From Asparagopsis taxiformis (Eukaryota; Rhodophyta; Florideophyceae; Bonnemaisoniales; Bonnemaisoniaceae), in NCBI GenBank assembly GCA_030407315.1, contig JALQPE010000101.1, forward strand, positions 124,001 through 188,000: a DNA stretch of 64,000 nucleotides, written 5' to 3'. The first letter of the stretch is position 1; each line of letters begins with the position of its first letter. A model generated the notes under the pieces. The model was not told the DNA's origin and ran no database searches. It worked only from the letters and a program-made list of their open reading frames with translations. This document shows positions 29,575-38,850 of this stretch, one piece after another. Made by a program: the position numbers and the translations under genes.

Positions 29575-30612
29575 CTATAGCTCCGTTTCTAAATCGGTAT
29601 TGTCGCGATAGGCATCACTTATGCGGTTGAACTCGCGTTTCCAAAATCGCTTATCGGGAACGTACGGATCTGTACCGTTTTGCACACTGATAGTACAGCT
29701 TGGGAAATCAAAGTCACTCTCAGTATTTTCAGCTTGAAGTTTTGAGACGGACCGATTATAAACGAGGGACTGACACACACATTGCGCAAGGTCAACGCGA
29801 CTAATACCAGCAGAATTCGACTTAGCTGAATCGTTTCGATCTGGGGAAAGTACAATTTCATTAACTCCCGCTTCAGAATTATTGAGCTTAGCAGAACGCA
29901 GAATCACATACGGAATGCCGCTCTGTCTTACAATATTTTCTGCTTCCGCCTTAGCCTTTCCCATCGCTGAGCCATGGTTCATCGAACTAATTAGCACAAA
30001 CCGTTGAACAGATTGCGCCTTCAATGCAGCATCGACTAGATTCCGCACGCCTTTCACATCGACGGTGTCAAAACCACCCGGCCACCACCAGGCAGCACTG
30101 CTGGCGCACACGATTGCTACAGCGCCATCAACAGCGTCGTAGACTTGGTCAAAGTTAGCCACGTCGCCTTCAAAAACATCAACATTGGAGCCAGAAGGAC
30201 CGAACAGGGTCTCTGCTTTGTCGAAACTTCGCGAAAAAGACCGAACATTGAAGCGCTGATTGAGCAATCCAAGCGTAATCCACTGGCCGGTTCGACCAGT
30301 ACTACCGGTGACCAGCACCGGATTGGGTTTGAGAAGTTCGTCTTCGGGCAATAATTGGTCGTCGGGTATCTTCGAATCCGACGCTCGTTCACCGTAATAG
30401 ATTGTGCCACGACCCATTCGTTTCATCGTCATGTCATCGATTGTGTTTTCAAATGCAGATGCTTTCTTTTCTGGGCGACGACGCCGTCGTTGCTGTGACT
30501 CATTCTTGGCAGTACAGTGTATTGGCGTTGCTGAAGAAAGTTTTGAAGCCGAGCGTGAATGAGGCAATGGTATCCCAGTCGGTGTCAGAAATGCTGCTCG
30601 GGAGTAGTCCAT
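29575..30612 (-). CDS. NmrA-like atypical short-chain dehydrogenase, probably plastid (345 aa)
   Basis: The NAD(P)-binding Rossmann motif is VLVTGSTGRTGQWITLGLL (about residues 75-93, GxxGxxG type). It is followed by FNVRSFSRS, FEGDVANFDQVYDAVDGAVAIVC, a WWWPGGFDTVDVKGVRNLVDAA segment, FVLISSMNHGS and YVILRSAKL. This is an atypical/NmrA-like SDR close to Tic62/Ycf39-type chloroplast proteins, which lack the usual Tyr-x3-Lys and act as redox sensors or chaperones. The N-terminus MDYSRAAFLTPTG shows the Phe-based presequence seen in neighbours. The ATG at 30612 was chosen; the frame upstream begins only with TTG. A strong TATA box sits at 30791-30800. Confidence 0.85.
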   Translation of the reverse strand: MDYSRAAFLTPTGIPLPHSRSASKLSSATPIHCTAKNESQQRRRRRPEKKASAFENTIDDMTMKRMGRGTIYYGERASDSKIPDDQLLPEDELLKPNPVLVTGSTGRTGQWITLGLLNQRFNVRSFSRSFDKAETLFGPSGSNVDVFEGDVANFDQVYDAVDGAVAIVCASSAAWWWPGGFDTVDVKGVRNLVDAALKAQSVQRFVLISSMNHGSAMGKAKAEAENIVRQSGIPYVILRSAKLNNSEAGVNEIVLSPDRNDSAKSNSAGISRVDLAQCVCQSLVYNRSVSKLQAENTESDFDFPSCTISVQNGTDPYVPDKRFWKREFNRISDAYRDNTDLETEL

Positions 30613-30790
30613 TCCGTATGCCTCCTTAGGTCTTTCGCGAGAACTTGGTTTGCTGCAGAGGAGTTGAGCGCAACTGTTGCTTGCCAATACAGAGACGAGT
30701 ACTACAATGTGGGTCTCGGATTCATTCGGAGATTAAACATCTGTGGTATTGTACGTCTCAAGCCATGATGCATGTCATAATTTGGGACAA

Positions 30791-30800
30791 TTTTATATAC
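30791..30800 (-). promoter_or_regulatory. TATA box of the NmrA-like gene
   Basis: The minus strand reads GTATATAAAA, about 180 bp upstream of the ATG at 30612. A short upstream reading frame may lie in the leader. Confidence 0.5.
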
Positions 30801-30931
30801 TCCCGAGATCACCGAATATCAATGTAGATGATAAAGCCTGCAACTCTACGCCAGTACTAGGATCACAAAAGCAGCATCTTTCTGCTTTGCTTTCTAGTTA
30901 GTCTTTACGATGTAGATAAGCAACTGTCCAA

Positions 30932-32797
30932 TTACCTCCGACGTCTCTTCAAAGCACCGTTACCCTCAATTCCAAACGAGAAAGCAACCTTCTTCTCCCC
31001 TCGATCCTGCTCAGTACTGTTTGCTTTACTTTCAATTCCATTCTGCTCCGGCAAATTTGGCTTTGACACTTCCGGCTTCTTGACTTTCTGAACGCTCTTC
31101 GTCAGAACAGGACGTTCCAACGTTTGCTGTCTCAACGCCTGTGAGCCAGATAGCACCACATGCGCGCTGCCCAATTTCTTCGTTTCTTCTTTCAATGCCG
31201 CCGCGGACGCGAGCGGAGTATCATCACTTTGCATTTGCTGTACACGAAGCGCCTCTAGCATCTTTCGCATGCGTTTCTCCTTCTTATTCTGCCCTGGTTT
31301 GTGCCCGTGGAATTTGTGGCAGAGCACGCGGAACGCTTCTTTTGGCGTCAGTTCATTGCCGTAATCATCTAGATACGATAGTTTTATATCACGCGTCTCT
31401 TCACCATTACCCATCACATCTTCCGAAAAGCGAGCGTCTCGAGCCCGTCCACGCTGTACTGGCTTGTGTTTCAGTTCCCCCATTGCTCGTAGCCGCTGTA
31501 GTGTAGCTGCCACACTCAATCCACCCGCGGTGTCTTCCGTCAGGTCCAGTGGGGCGGTTGGTTGTACATTCTTTGTGTTCTCCTCTTTGATTGTTTCTTC
31601 AACACCCGGTTCGGGCTCCACTTCCATTTCATGTTCAGGCGGCTCCGCGGAGGAAGTGTGAATCGGCTCGACAGCATTTGGTAGGTCAGCTTTTTCTTCT
31701 TCACTATCACTTTGAACCTCTGGTGCAGGTATGCTATGCATGAACTGCTCCATCTCATCGTACACGATTTTCATCGATCCATCGCGGTCCGCCTCGTCCA
31801 GATTATCTTCCTTTATACGTTCAATGGCATTTAAAACAACTTCGGAGGCTTTTGCTAATCGTTTTTCCTTTGAAAGTCGATGTGCTCTCGCCAGTAATGC
31901 ATAGTGTTCATCGTCGTCATCATCGTTATCATCTGCGGCTGCAGTGCTAACCTTTGCACGCAATGCAGCCATATGGCCTTTTGATACTGGTACTTCGCTT
32001 TGCGCATGCATTTCATCACTCGCATCTGCACTGGTTTCACGGCGTCGCTTTCGCTTTTTCTTTGGCTTTTGTGATCGAGATTTGTGAGCAACAGACTTGA
32101 ATGGGTCCGTCTTATAGTCGGATTCAACTTTTGGCACCGCAAATGTAACCGACTTCTCCTGTGGCGGTTTCTCCTCTATGCTCTGTTTAGCTGGTTTGTT
32201 GATGAGAGTAGTTTCCTCAACGCTGGAAGCTTTGCCGTCTCGGAAAGAAATTTTTATCGATCGGGACTTTCCGCCTTCCGCATCAACCTCATCTTCATCT
32301 TTGTCAGGCGAATTGCGACCTTTCGCACCTGGAATTTGAAGAACGTCTTCCTCTTCCGCACATACGTCTGCGTCGGCAAGAGTGAATACCATTGAGTCTC
32401 CTTCCTCTAGGTCTGGCGCGTTTGGTAAGTTGAGCTGAACATGGTGCTGTGCAGGATCTTCTACCTTACTATCTGTTGGAACTAATTCGTTTTTCGGTTG
32501 TTTCGATTCTGTTTTGGTGGCTGCTTTTCGAGACCTGTTCACCCAGTCGGAAAGGTTAATCTCGTTGTCACCATCCGAGTCTGAAGCGCTTTCAGCAATA
32601 TCAAACAAAAAATGATCTCTTTTTGGTTTAGGACTTACTGGTTTCGGCTGGGGCGCTTTGCTTGGAGCGGCGGGCGTTACCTTGTTGGTAGAAGTCTGTC
32701 GGAGCGGTTTCAAGCCCAGGGAAATTCGAATTCGGTTTGTTTCCTCAATGCTACACGATATTTCCCCATTGTGGGGAGTAACCGCTGGCATCGACAT
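30932..32797 (-). CDS. SART1: SART1/Snu66, U4/U6.U5 tri-snRNP protein (621 aa)
   Basis: This protein of the spliceosomal tri-snRNP is needed for activation of the spliceosome. The N-terminal signature EETNRIRISLGLKPL (about 18-32) matches SART1. A long charged, disordered middle includes a Lys/Arg-rich nuclear signal (KPKKKRKRRRE) and an acidic helix (DDEHYALLARAHRLSKEKRLAK). The C-terminal core holds GGLSVAATLQRLRAMGELK, then DIKLSYLDDYGNELTPKEAFRVLCHKFHGHKPGQNKKEKRMRK, the most diagnostic block. It is shorter than the human protein and near the yeast length. It starts 143 bp from the divergent rhodanese gene. Its presence shows a conserved spliceosome despite very few introns here. Confidence 0.93.
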   Translation of the reverse strand: MSMPAVTPHNGEISCSIEETNRIRISLGLKPLRQTSTNKVTPAAPSKAPQPKPVSPKPKRDHFLFDIAESASDSDGDNEINLSDWVNRSRKAATKTESKQPKNELVPTDSKVEDPAQHHVQLNLPNAPDLEEGDSMVFTLADADVCAEEEDVLQIPGAKGRNSPDKDEDEVDAEGGKSRSIKISFRDGKASSVEETTLINKPAKQSIEEKPPQEKSVTFAVPKVESDYKTDPFKSVAHKSRSQKPKKKRKRRRETSADASDEMHAQSEVPVSKGHMAALRAKVSTAAADDNDDDDDEHYALLARAHRLSKEKRLAKASEVVLNAIERIKEDNLDEADRDGSMKIVYDEMEQFMHSIPAPEVQSDSEEEKADLPNAVEPIHTSSAEPPEHEMEVEPEPGVEETIKEENTKNVQPTAPLDLTEDTAGGLSVAATLQRLRAMGELKHKPVQRGRARDARFSEDVMGNGEETRDIKLSYLDDYGNELTPKEAFRVLCHKFHGHKPGQNKKEKRMRKMLEALRVQQMQSDDTPLASAAALKEETKKLGSAHVVLSGSQALRQQTLERPVLTKSVQKVKKPEVSKPNLPEQNGIESKANSTEQDRGEKKVAFSFGIEGNGALKRRRR

Positions 32798-32940
32798 CTG
32801 CTAATAATGTCACGTACAACCTTGGACGCGCCCTGGTCTAAAGTGCGTAGAGTGTTGGAGCATCGCGACATGATGGTACCTCATGGTGACAACAACAACA
32901 AAGTAGTGTGGCCCTTTTCACAGCTGTCCACGTGTACATC

Positions 32941-33654
32941 ATGGTGAAACCTTCATGTGATCTTGTGTCATCCTGCAGCTCGGAACGCAGATATTCCATC
33001 TACAGTTTCCAGAGCAAAGCAGTTACAGCCAAGATGACCGAGGCACTGAGTGATATCGAACGACGGAAGCACGCGGACAGTCTCAAGGAGAAGGTTTCTA
33101 AATTTATAAGCGATGTTCCGTACTTATCATTTGAGAAATTTTCGCAGCTGCGCAATGAGTCCGCTTCAATTGGACGCAAATTACTTATCATCGATGTTCG
33201 TGAACAAGAGGAAATTGCTACAAGCATCATTGAAGACGCAGTCCCAGTCTCAGATGCCCAACATATGCTAAAAGAGATTGAGAGTGCTTCCAACTCTACA
33301 CCGGTCGATATCGTCTGCTATTGCACTGTTGGATTACGTTCGGGTATGTACGCGCGACGACTGCAATTAGATGAAAACAATGTTTATAACTATAGTATTA
33401 TGGAGCACTTGTGGGGTGGTGCAAACCTAATACATCCTCAAGGCCTGGCATGGGACGGAAACGTACATATTTTCTCCGCCAGACATCATGAAATCGTACC
33501 AAGCAGATGTAGTACGGTCGCCTTTGGAACATTTACGGCGCTTATCAAGAGTTTGCTATATATCCCAAGTCTTCTCTCTGCTCTGTCCACTAAGCCTAGG
33601 GTAGCGCATGTCACTTCACAAGATTCCTCTCAACAGAGCAGCCAAACAAAGTGA
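32941..33654 (+). CDS. Rhodanese-like sulfurtransferase (237 aa)
   Basis: This single rhodanese domain has LLIIDVREQEEIATSIIEDAVPV (the CH2A-type Asp-Val-Arg motif) and an active-site loop CTVGLRSG with the catalytic Cys at residue 128. This is the six-residue loop typical of sulfurtransferases. The following block GMYARRLQLDENNVYNY fits the family. The C-terminal 50 residues contain a hydrophobic, possibly membrane-associated segment (FGTFTALIKSLLYIPSLLSAL) and a Gln/Ser tail. The start at 32941 is the first ATG; the frame upstream uses only GTG. The N-terminus is Ser/Arg-rich and could be an organelle presequence. Substrate is unknown. Its stop lies 5 bp from the end of the next gene. Confidence 0.83.
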   Translation: MVKPSCDLVSSCSSERRYSIYSFQSKAVTAKMTEALSDIERRKHADSLKEKVSKFISDVPYLSFEKFSQLRNESASIGRKLLIIDVREQEEIATSIIEDAVPVSDAQHMLKEIESASNSTPVDIVCYCTVGLRSGMYARRLQLDENNVYNYSIMEHLWGGANLIHPQGLAWDGNVHIFSARHHEIVPSRCSTVAFGTFTALIKSLLYIPSLLSALSTKPRVAHVTSQDSSQQSSQTK

Positions 33655-33659
33655 TATGG

Positions 33660-34496
33660 TCACGCCTTCGGTAAGTAAGACAATATGTTATACAATCCTG
33701 TGCCATTACAGGGTAAGCCGCAATCATTGAGATTCTCTGTCGTCTCAACGCTTTCACGGCAACAAATAGGATCATTAGTTTGCATACTTTCCAATAGATT
33801 CGCCTTTGTCAGAAGACCCTTCAACTGGAAACGCCTAACCGCATATGACACAGCTTTCGCAAGCCATCTTGCTTTCTCTTGTGAACAACCATTATACTGA
33901 TCATCTGTGACAATGACCCTTTCGGAATCATTAGTCAAGCTTTCAACCATTCGTACGAACTGCACAGGCCTGACGAGCTCCTCAAAACTTTCCGTGGATT
34001 TGATAGGAAATAAACCCTCAACGAGCATTGCAAAGACGTATACAATCTCTCTGTCCATGCCATACTCGAGTAAGAACGGACGGCCTAAGGGTATGAGTGG
34101 CACCACCCGTCGATTCCTCTTGACATATGTTGCGATATGTGTTGCGGCGGTCGCGATAGATGCACCACTCGCAACGTGTGTTTCAATGGGTGCATATCTG
34201 GCGGCGCACTGTGCCGTGGAATTCTGCAGCCGCAGTCCCAATTGCCATGCTTCATCGAAGGGAAGAATCCAGATTTTGCGATGCAGCAGTCCGGAAGCTT
34301 GGACGCGTGTTATGGAGAGATTTGGGTTCGCAATCTGGGTCCAGTTGGTTTCAGAGAGCGTGTCCACTGTGATGAAATTTGCCAAATTGGGGAGGCGGGC
34401 CCAGCCAGGTATTTGGAGGAGGACGAAAAAGGAGATGAGAAGCACGATATGCAGCGCCAGAGAATCACAAGATGTAGCAATGCGGCTCGACTTCAT
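33660..34496 (-). CDS. Unknown type II membrane or secreted glycoprotein (278 aa)
   Basis: A short basic N-terminus and a hydrophobic helix (LALHIVLLISFFVLLQIPGWA, about 14-33) mark a signal anchor or signal peptide. The rest is lumenal in type, with five N-x-S/T sequons (NWT, NLS, NST, NDS, NGT) and several Cys (CAARY, NGC, PICC, DCGLPC) suited to disulfides. A pattern around RVIVTDDQYNGCSQEKARWLAKAVSYAVRRF is the most conserved-looking block. I do not recognise a family. The long plus-strand frame opposite (33907-34593) is taken as a shadow because this strand has the anchor and sequons. It converges with the rhodanese gene, with a 5 bp gap between stops. Confidence 0.65.
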   Translation of the reverse strand: MKSSRIATSCDSLALHIVLLISFFVLLQIPGWARLPNLANFITVDTLSETNWTQIANPNLSITRVQASGLLHRKIWILPFDEAWQLGLRLQNSTAQCAARYAPIETHVASGASIATAATHIATYVKRNRRVVPLIPLGRPFLLEYGMDREIVYVFAMLVEGLFPIKSTESFEELVRPVQFVRMVESLTNDSERVIVTDDQYNGCSQEKARWLAKAVSYAVRRFQLKGLLTKANLLESMQTNDPICCRESVETTENLNDCGLPCNGTGLYNILSYLPKA

Positions 34497-35099
34497 GATG
34501 ATTAGCAGAGATGGTGGTGAAGAATTGAGTAAGAATCATGTGGGAGCATTAGGCACGAGTGGCCGGACTGTGTTGGAAGCTTGCATTAGGTAAGCATAGC
34601 CAATTGAGTTATGTCCTGGGCCAGGGAAGGTGCGATTGAACAGTTTGGGGAGAAGACCGCACGTTGGATCAAGTTGCCCTGTCGGATGCAGCTGTTTGGG
34701 ATGTCGCGCGAGCACGTCGCACGGTCCAATAAGCGGAACAGACAAGGGCGGTAATTGACAAGGCAAGAAAGTAATTCCAATTACAAAATTGAAATAGGGC
34801 GGAATTGTAGGCGATACGCTAATTAGAGAGGCCGGATGCAAGGGATGCATCGCGCAGATTTTTTGTACATTCATGGGTGCAAACACAGGCGGCCGTTTCA
34901 CGGCTTGGCGTTGATCCCTACCGCAGTGCACGCACTCATTTGCTGTACAGCGCTGTGTATGTTCTAGTTCGTCCCTGTCGCACCCAACCGTCCTTCATCA
35001 AGCCAAAGCTTCCGCAACCCACCTCCTCTCTCTTTCGCGAACGACAGGCTGCACCAGCCCCTGAACATCCACAACAATTGTCCAACCCCTCCTTCCACC
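34497..35099. other. Intergenic region between two divergent genes
   Basis: This is the shared upstream region of the unknown glycoprotein and the bromodomain protein. A 131-codon minus frame (34536-34931) has no motif. No TATA box is clear. Confidence 0.4.
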
Positions 35100-37499
35100 A
35101 TGAGCGTGATCAATGCCGATGCCGACAGCCAGTTGCATGACCTCGAGGCCGAGGAGGCGCGCATCATGCGCGAGCTTCGTGAGATGGACGAAAAGGCAAA
35201 TGCAGACAAAGAAGCCGCTCGTTTACGCGTCCAGTCCTTCAAGAACGACCCCGAAACCGCTCTGTGCTCCCTCCTGCTCGAATGTGAGAAGGAAGTGCGC
35301 GATGCCAAGGGTTACATCGCCGAAGAAGGCCCCCCTCTGCGAATTCTTCGCGTGCGTTTCGGCGAAACAGGTCCTAAGAACGCGACCTTTCTTTCCCGGC
35401 CACGTGGCACCGGCGTGGATTTTACCGTACCTGTCACCCTCAAGGCATATACCGATATCATTAAGAACCCCATCTTCCTTAATCAGATTCGCGACAAAAT
35501 CAAAGCAAACAAGTATCTGTCTTCGGAAGACTATCTCGAGGATATGCGTCTTCTGGCACGAAACACTGCCATCTTCAACAAAGGTCCCGATCTCGCGTGG
35601 GTCGTCCAGCATGCACGCTTTCTTCTGGAAGCTGCTGAGGAGGCCGTGCAGGCACGGAGGCGTGATCTGTATGAAATCGAACAAGCCATTCGCAGTAAAG
35701 CATCCAACAAGCTTCCCGCGAATCATACAACCGTATTGTCGGCAGTTGGGAAGCGCAAGCGTGCCGCCGCTGTAGCAGCTGACGCTGCTAACGGAGCCGC
35801 ACGGGTCAATCTTCCTGTTGGCGCCACGATTGAAATTTACTGGGATGAGTATCGCAAGTGGTTTGCGGCAACTATCGTCAAGAAGGGACCAGGTCCGAGC
35901 GAATTCGATGTCGTGTACACAGAAGATAGATCGGAACAGCACATTGATTTCAGCCAGAACCCGACGATGAAATGGCGCATGAAGACTACCCGTGGTGTTG
36001 CCAAGGGTCGTCGCGTGCACGAAATCCCGACGAGTAAGCGGCGTAAATCTTCTCTTCCTTCAACACCGCAAACCGACGCTCCCATTGTTGTCTCGGGTGG
36101 TATCTCGACCGAAGAGCTTGATGGTATTAAGGAGGACTTCTCTACCAGAATGGAGGACATGAGATCCTCTGTTGTTGACACACTTGAAGCCCACTTTAAA
36201 CAGATCGACCAAATTCTCGTGCGATCCGATATCCTCCAACGAGTACTCATCGCTGTGGAGGACGCACAAACATCTATGGAGGATGCTGTTGAGCGCATGG
36301 AGAGCAGATTCAATGCTCTTGAGGATAAAATGTTGCAATTGGCCAAGGCAGGCAAATTGGATCTGGGTCTAGAACAATCTCCAATAGCGCCAAATATTAA
36401 CCAGGAGTCTAATCCTAAGACACTAGATGATGATCACATTACTGAACAGATTGGCAAACACAACAAAGTTGTTACGGAACAAACTAAAAAAGACGAGTCT
36501 GCAAAAGAGTCTGTCAACCCAGATGCTGATCAAGAACCAAAGTCTGTCGATCTGGAAGATCCAGAAACAGATGAAAGAAGTAAGGATCCAAGCAGTCCAT
36601 CTGGTCTTAAAGAGAAGGAACCCACGGAGAAGAAGGAGCCTATAGTCTTGGCTAAAGAGGGTGACACTGATGAAGTCGTTGTGATTGATGTTGACGACGA
36701 ACCTGATAATCAATCTCCGTCCCCGATGGAACAGAGCCCAGCACGTGAGGCCCCAGAGGCAATGGAACAAAGTCCTGCACCCGAGGCAACTGCCGAGGTC
36801 AAACAGAGTTCTGAACACGAGGCGCCTACCGAGGTCAAACAGAGTCCTAGACCTGATGCACCTGCAGAGGTGAAGGAGAATGCAGGTAGTGATGCACATG
36901 CAGATGAAGGCTCTAAAGAGAAGACCAAAGAGGCTGCCGTTCTGGAGGCCATCCCAGCACCCTCCTCAGATGTAGAAACACCGAAGGACACCAGATATAC
37001 TTCAGATATTGCAGAAGAAGTTCCTGATGAGAAAAAGCCTGATGATGAAGCTGGGGCCACTGATGCTGCGAAAGAAACGGAAGAAGCGTCAAAAAATCCA
37101 GAGAAAGCAGACGCCAGAGATGATGAGTCTAGTAGCGATTCTGGTAGCGATTCCTCTGATTCTGATGATTCTGACAACGAAAGTCATGCGAAAGAGAACG
37201 AAAAATCTGATGCCGAGAAACCCGAAGCTACGAAAGAACAGATCGCGTTTGTCGAGACGAGAACTGATGAGAAGAGTAGCGGTGAGACCCCTGCAGATGG
37301 CGCAAAATCTAACCCACCTGAGGAAGGAGAACAAAGCAAGGCAGACGCTGGCCCCCCAGACGAAGATATGGAAAAGTCGGAAATAGCTTCCAAAGAGAGG
37401 GACGAGAATACTGTCCCATCCGTAGGTGGAAAGACAATACCAAATAGATCATTATCAGATGCTGAAAGTGAAGAAGACAACGAATCTGAGGGTGACTAG
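35100..37499 (+). CDS. Bromodomain plus Tudor-like chromatin protein with acidic repeat tail (799 aa)
   Basis: The N-terminus is a charged coiled coil (about 8-45). A bromodomain follows at about 112-195 (YTDIIKNPIFLNQIRDKIK, KYLSSEDYLEDMRLL, NTAIFNKG), suggesting acetyl-lysine reading. A Tudor/agenet-like barrel lies at about 238-295 (VGATIEIYWDEYRKWFAATIVKK, FDVVYTEDRSEQHIDF), then a KRRKSS nuclear signal and a helical region (about 345-420). The last half is disordered and acidic and includes about five imperfect 14-residue repeats of the EAPAEVKQSP type (36726-36890) and a Ser/Asp run. The pair of reader folds suggests a nucleosome-binding regulator. No exact orthologue is recognised. The Asn of the bromodomain pocket (NTAIFN) is present. 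Confidence 0.82.
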   Translation: MSVINADADSQLHDLEAEEARIMRELREMDEKANADKEAARLRVQSFKNDPETALCSLLLECEKEVRDAKGYIAEEGPPLRILRVRFGETGPKNATFLSRPRGTGVDFTVPVTLKAYTDIIKNPIFLNQIRDKIKANKYLSSEDYLEDMRLLARNTAIFNKGPDLAWVVQHARFLLEAAEEAVQARRRDLYEIEQAIRSKASNKLPANHTTVLSAVGKRKRAAAVAADAANGAARVNLPVGATIEIYWDEYRKWFAATIVKKGPGPSEFDVVYTEDRSEQHIDFSQNPTMKWRMKTTRGVAKGRRVHEIPTSKRRKSSLPSTPQTDAPIVVSGGISTEELDGIKEDFSTRMEDMRSSVVDTLEAHFKQIDQILVRSDILQRVLIAVEDAQTSMEDAVERMESRFNALEDKMLQLAKAGKLDLGLEQSPIAPNINQESNPKTLDDDHITEQIGKHNKVVTEQTKKDESAKESVNPDADQEPKSVDLEDPETDERSKDPSSPSGLKEKEPTEKKEPIVLAKEGDTDEVVVIDVDDEPDNQSPSPMEQSPAREAPEAMEQSPAPEATAEVKQSSEHEAPTEVKQSPRPDAPAEVKENAGSDAHADEGSKEKTKEAAVLEAIPAPSSDVETPKDTRYTSDIAEEVPDEKKPDDEAGATDAAKETEEASKNPEKADARDDESSSDSGSDSSDSDDSDNESHAKENEKSDAEKPEATKEQIAFVETRTDEKSSGETPADGAKSNPPEEGEQSKADAGPPDEDMEKSEIASKERDENTVPSVGGKTIPNRSLSDAESEEDNESEGD
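36726..36890 (+). repeat. Imperfect 42-bp coding repeats
   Basis: About five tandem units encode variants of PxEAPAEVKQSP within the disordered tail of the bromodomain protein. The related units AREAPEAMEQSP, PEATAEVKQSS, EHEAPTEVKQSP and RPDAPAEVKENA follow each other without gaps. Confidence 0.65.
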
Positions 37500-37704
37500 G
37501 GAGTTTAGAGTCGATGAGAAAGCTTGCGCTACACCGAGGAAATCGCCATATCGCAAGTTGTGTGCATTTTGATCATGGGCCGTGAACAACTAACTTATGC
37601 TGTAAGATTGAAAAGAAGATGACAACGGAGGTTGCATGGCACAATGTTGTGGTTTATCTCACTTGTAAAATAGTCATCTTCCTGATTTTTGTGCAAAGCA
37701 ATAC

Positions 37705-38850
37705 TCACGAGGATATTGACATCGGTGCTTTAGATGTCGCAAGGGACTCAATTGGAAACGAACCTAAGCGACTGTACTGCTCGCAAAGATCTTCTAATGA
37801 AACATTGTGTGCGTGAGGTTCATTGTGAATCCATCGCAAACGATTGCACTCGGGCCCCTCGGTGTCACGTACAAGCAACCAAAGCCATGGCAGAGATTGA
37901 AACTTGATACCATTTCTCACAAGCCAATACGTGAACACAACTTCGCTATTCAACGTTCCCATGGGTAGATCATACAGGTCACAACTAGCCAAGGCGTGAA
38001 TGGCTTCAAAGGCTACCTCGGCTACCTGGCGGGATGCCACAAGCACATGATCTGCAACTGCACCCGACAATACGTGACCTTTGCTTGGAAACTTGAGCCG
38101 AAGCCAATCATGGGAGTGTATTGATGCACCTGGGTCGTGTTGATTCATGTATAAAGTATCGGGTGACAGGGATGATGGGTCTGCGAGGGGGTCTATAAAC
38201 GCGATATCCGGCCTCGTTTTGTAGATCCAAGCATATCTGGACCCTCTCTTCGTCTCCATTCGACGAATCTGTTGTAAACACTGAGATGTTCTCAAGAGAG
38301 CATAGGGGTACGCCATGTCGACCCTTGCTGTATTACATGACGGTAATCGCGGAGGACGAAGCTTTTCCGAGCGGTAATGGGAAACGGAGACGGGATGAAA
38401 GGAGTGCAGTACAGCAGCAACGTCGGTTTGTTTGGCACGGGTCGTGCCAGCTCGTGGAACATCATCGTCGGCTATGTGAAAGAAAACATGGACAGTCGCA
38501 CCGGTTCTGTTGAGTACATTGATGAGATTTGTTTGAATAGAAGTGTGTACAGATTGATGGTAAAAACTCCTGAGATGCCCTGTGATGCACACGGCAATGT
38601 CTTGAGAGGTTGGAAGTACGGAAGCTTTAGTTTCATCATATGGCGAATGTGGTGTGAATGATAAGCCGGATACCATGAGCGTTTCGGCGGATGTGATGAG
38701 GGTTGAACGGTTGAATTTTTTGAGTTGCATGTTCCATCTGTCGCTGTGCATTTGAATGTACAGGGATGGAATGAGGAATAAGCAGCAGACAAGAGATGTG
38801 CGGAGACAGCGCGTTGTTACCAGAGGGATGGGTTGTGGGCGTCTCTGCAT
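37705..38850 (-). CDS. Type II membrane protein, probable glycosyltransferase (381 aa)
   Basis: The N-terminus has a basic flank and one anchor (about 20-34, LVCCLFLIPSLYI). The lumenal part contains IAVCITGHLRSFY (about 85-97), HVFFHIADDD, a run of aromatic and basic residues, and SRYAWIYKTRPDIAFIDPL (about 215-233). The combination of GHLRSF and KTRPD is typical of a poorly characterised group of eukaryotic and bacterial glycosyltransferase-like proteins. HDWLRLKFPSKGHV and a conserved Trp-rich C-terminal part (WLWLLVRDTEGPECNRL) follow. N-x-S/T sequons are present. The activity is inferred, not shown. The gene converges on the bromodomain gene. Confidence 0.7.
   Translation of the reverse strand: MQRRPQPIPLVTTRCLRTSLVCCLFLIPSLYIQMHSDRWNMQLKKFNRSTLITSAETLMVSGLSFTPHSPYDETKASVLPTSQDIAVCITGHLRSFYHQSVHTSIQTNLINVLNRTGATVHVFFHIADDDVPRAGTTRAKQTDVAAVLHSFHPVSVSHYRSEKLRPPRLPSCNTARVDMAYPYALLRTSQCLQQIRRMETKRGSRYAWIYKTRPDIAFIDPLADPSSLSPDTLYMNQHDPGASIHSHDWLRLKFPSKGHVLSGAVADHVLVASRQVAEVAFEAIHALASCDLYDLPMGTLNSEVVFTYWLVRNGIKFQSLPWLWLLVRDTEGPECNRLRWIHNEPHAHNVSLEDLCEQYSRLGSFPIESLATSKAPMSISS

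Noticed and set aside
33907..34593. 228-codon plus-strand frame
   Set aside because: It overlaps the minus-strand gene, which has a membrane anchor, sequons and Cys pattern; the plus frame has none and starts within the other gene.
36710..37177. 155-codon minus frame rich in Ser/Ala
   Set aside because: It is the antisense of the acidic repeat tail of the bromodomain protein; such repeats often leave the opposite strand open.
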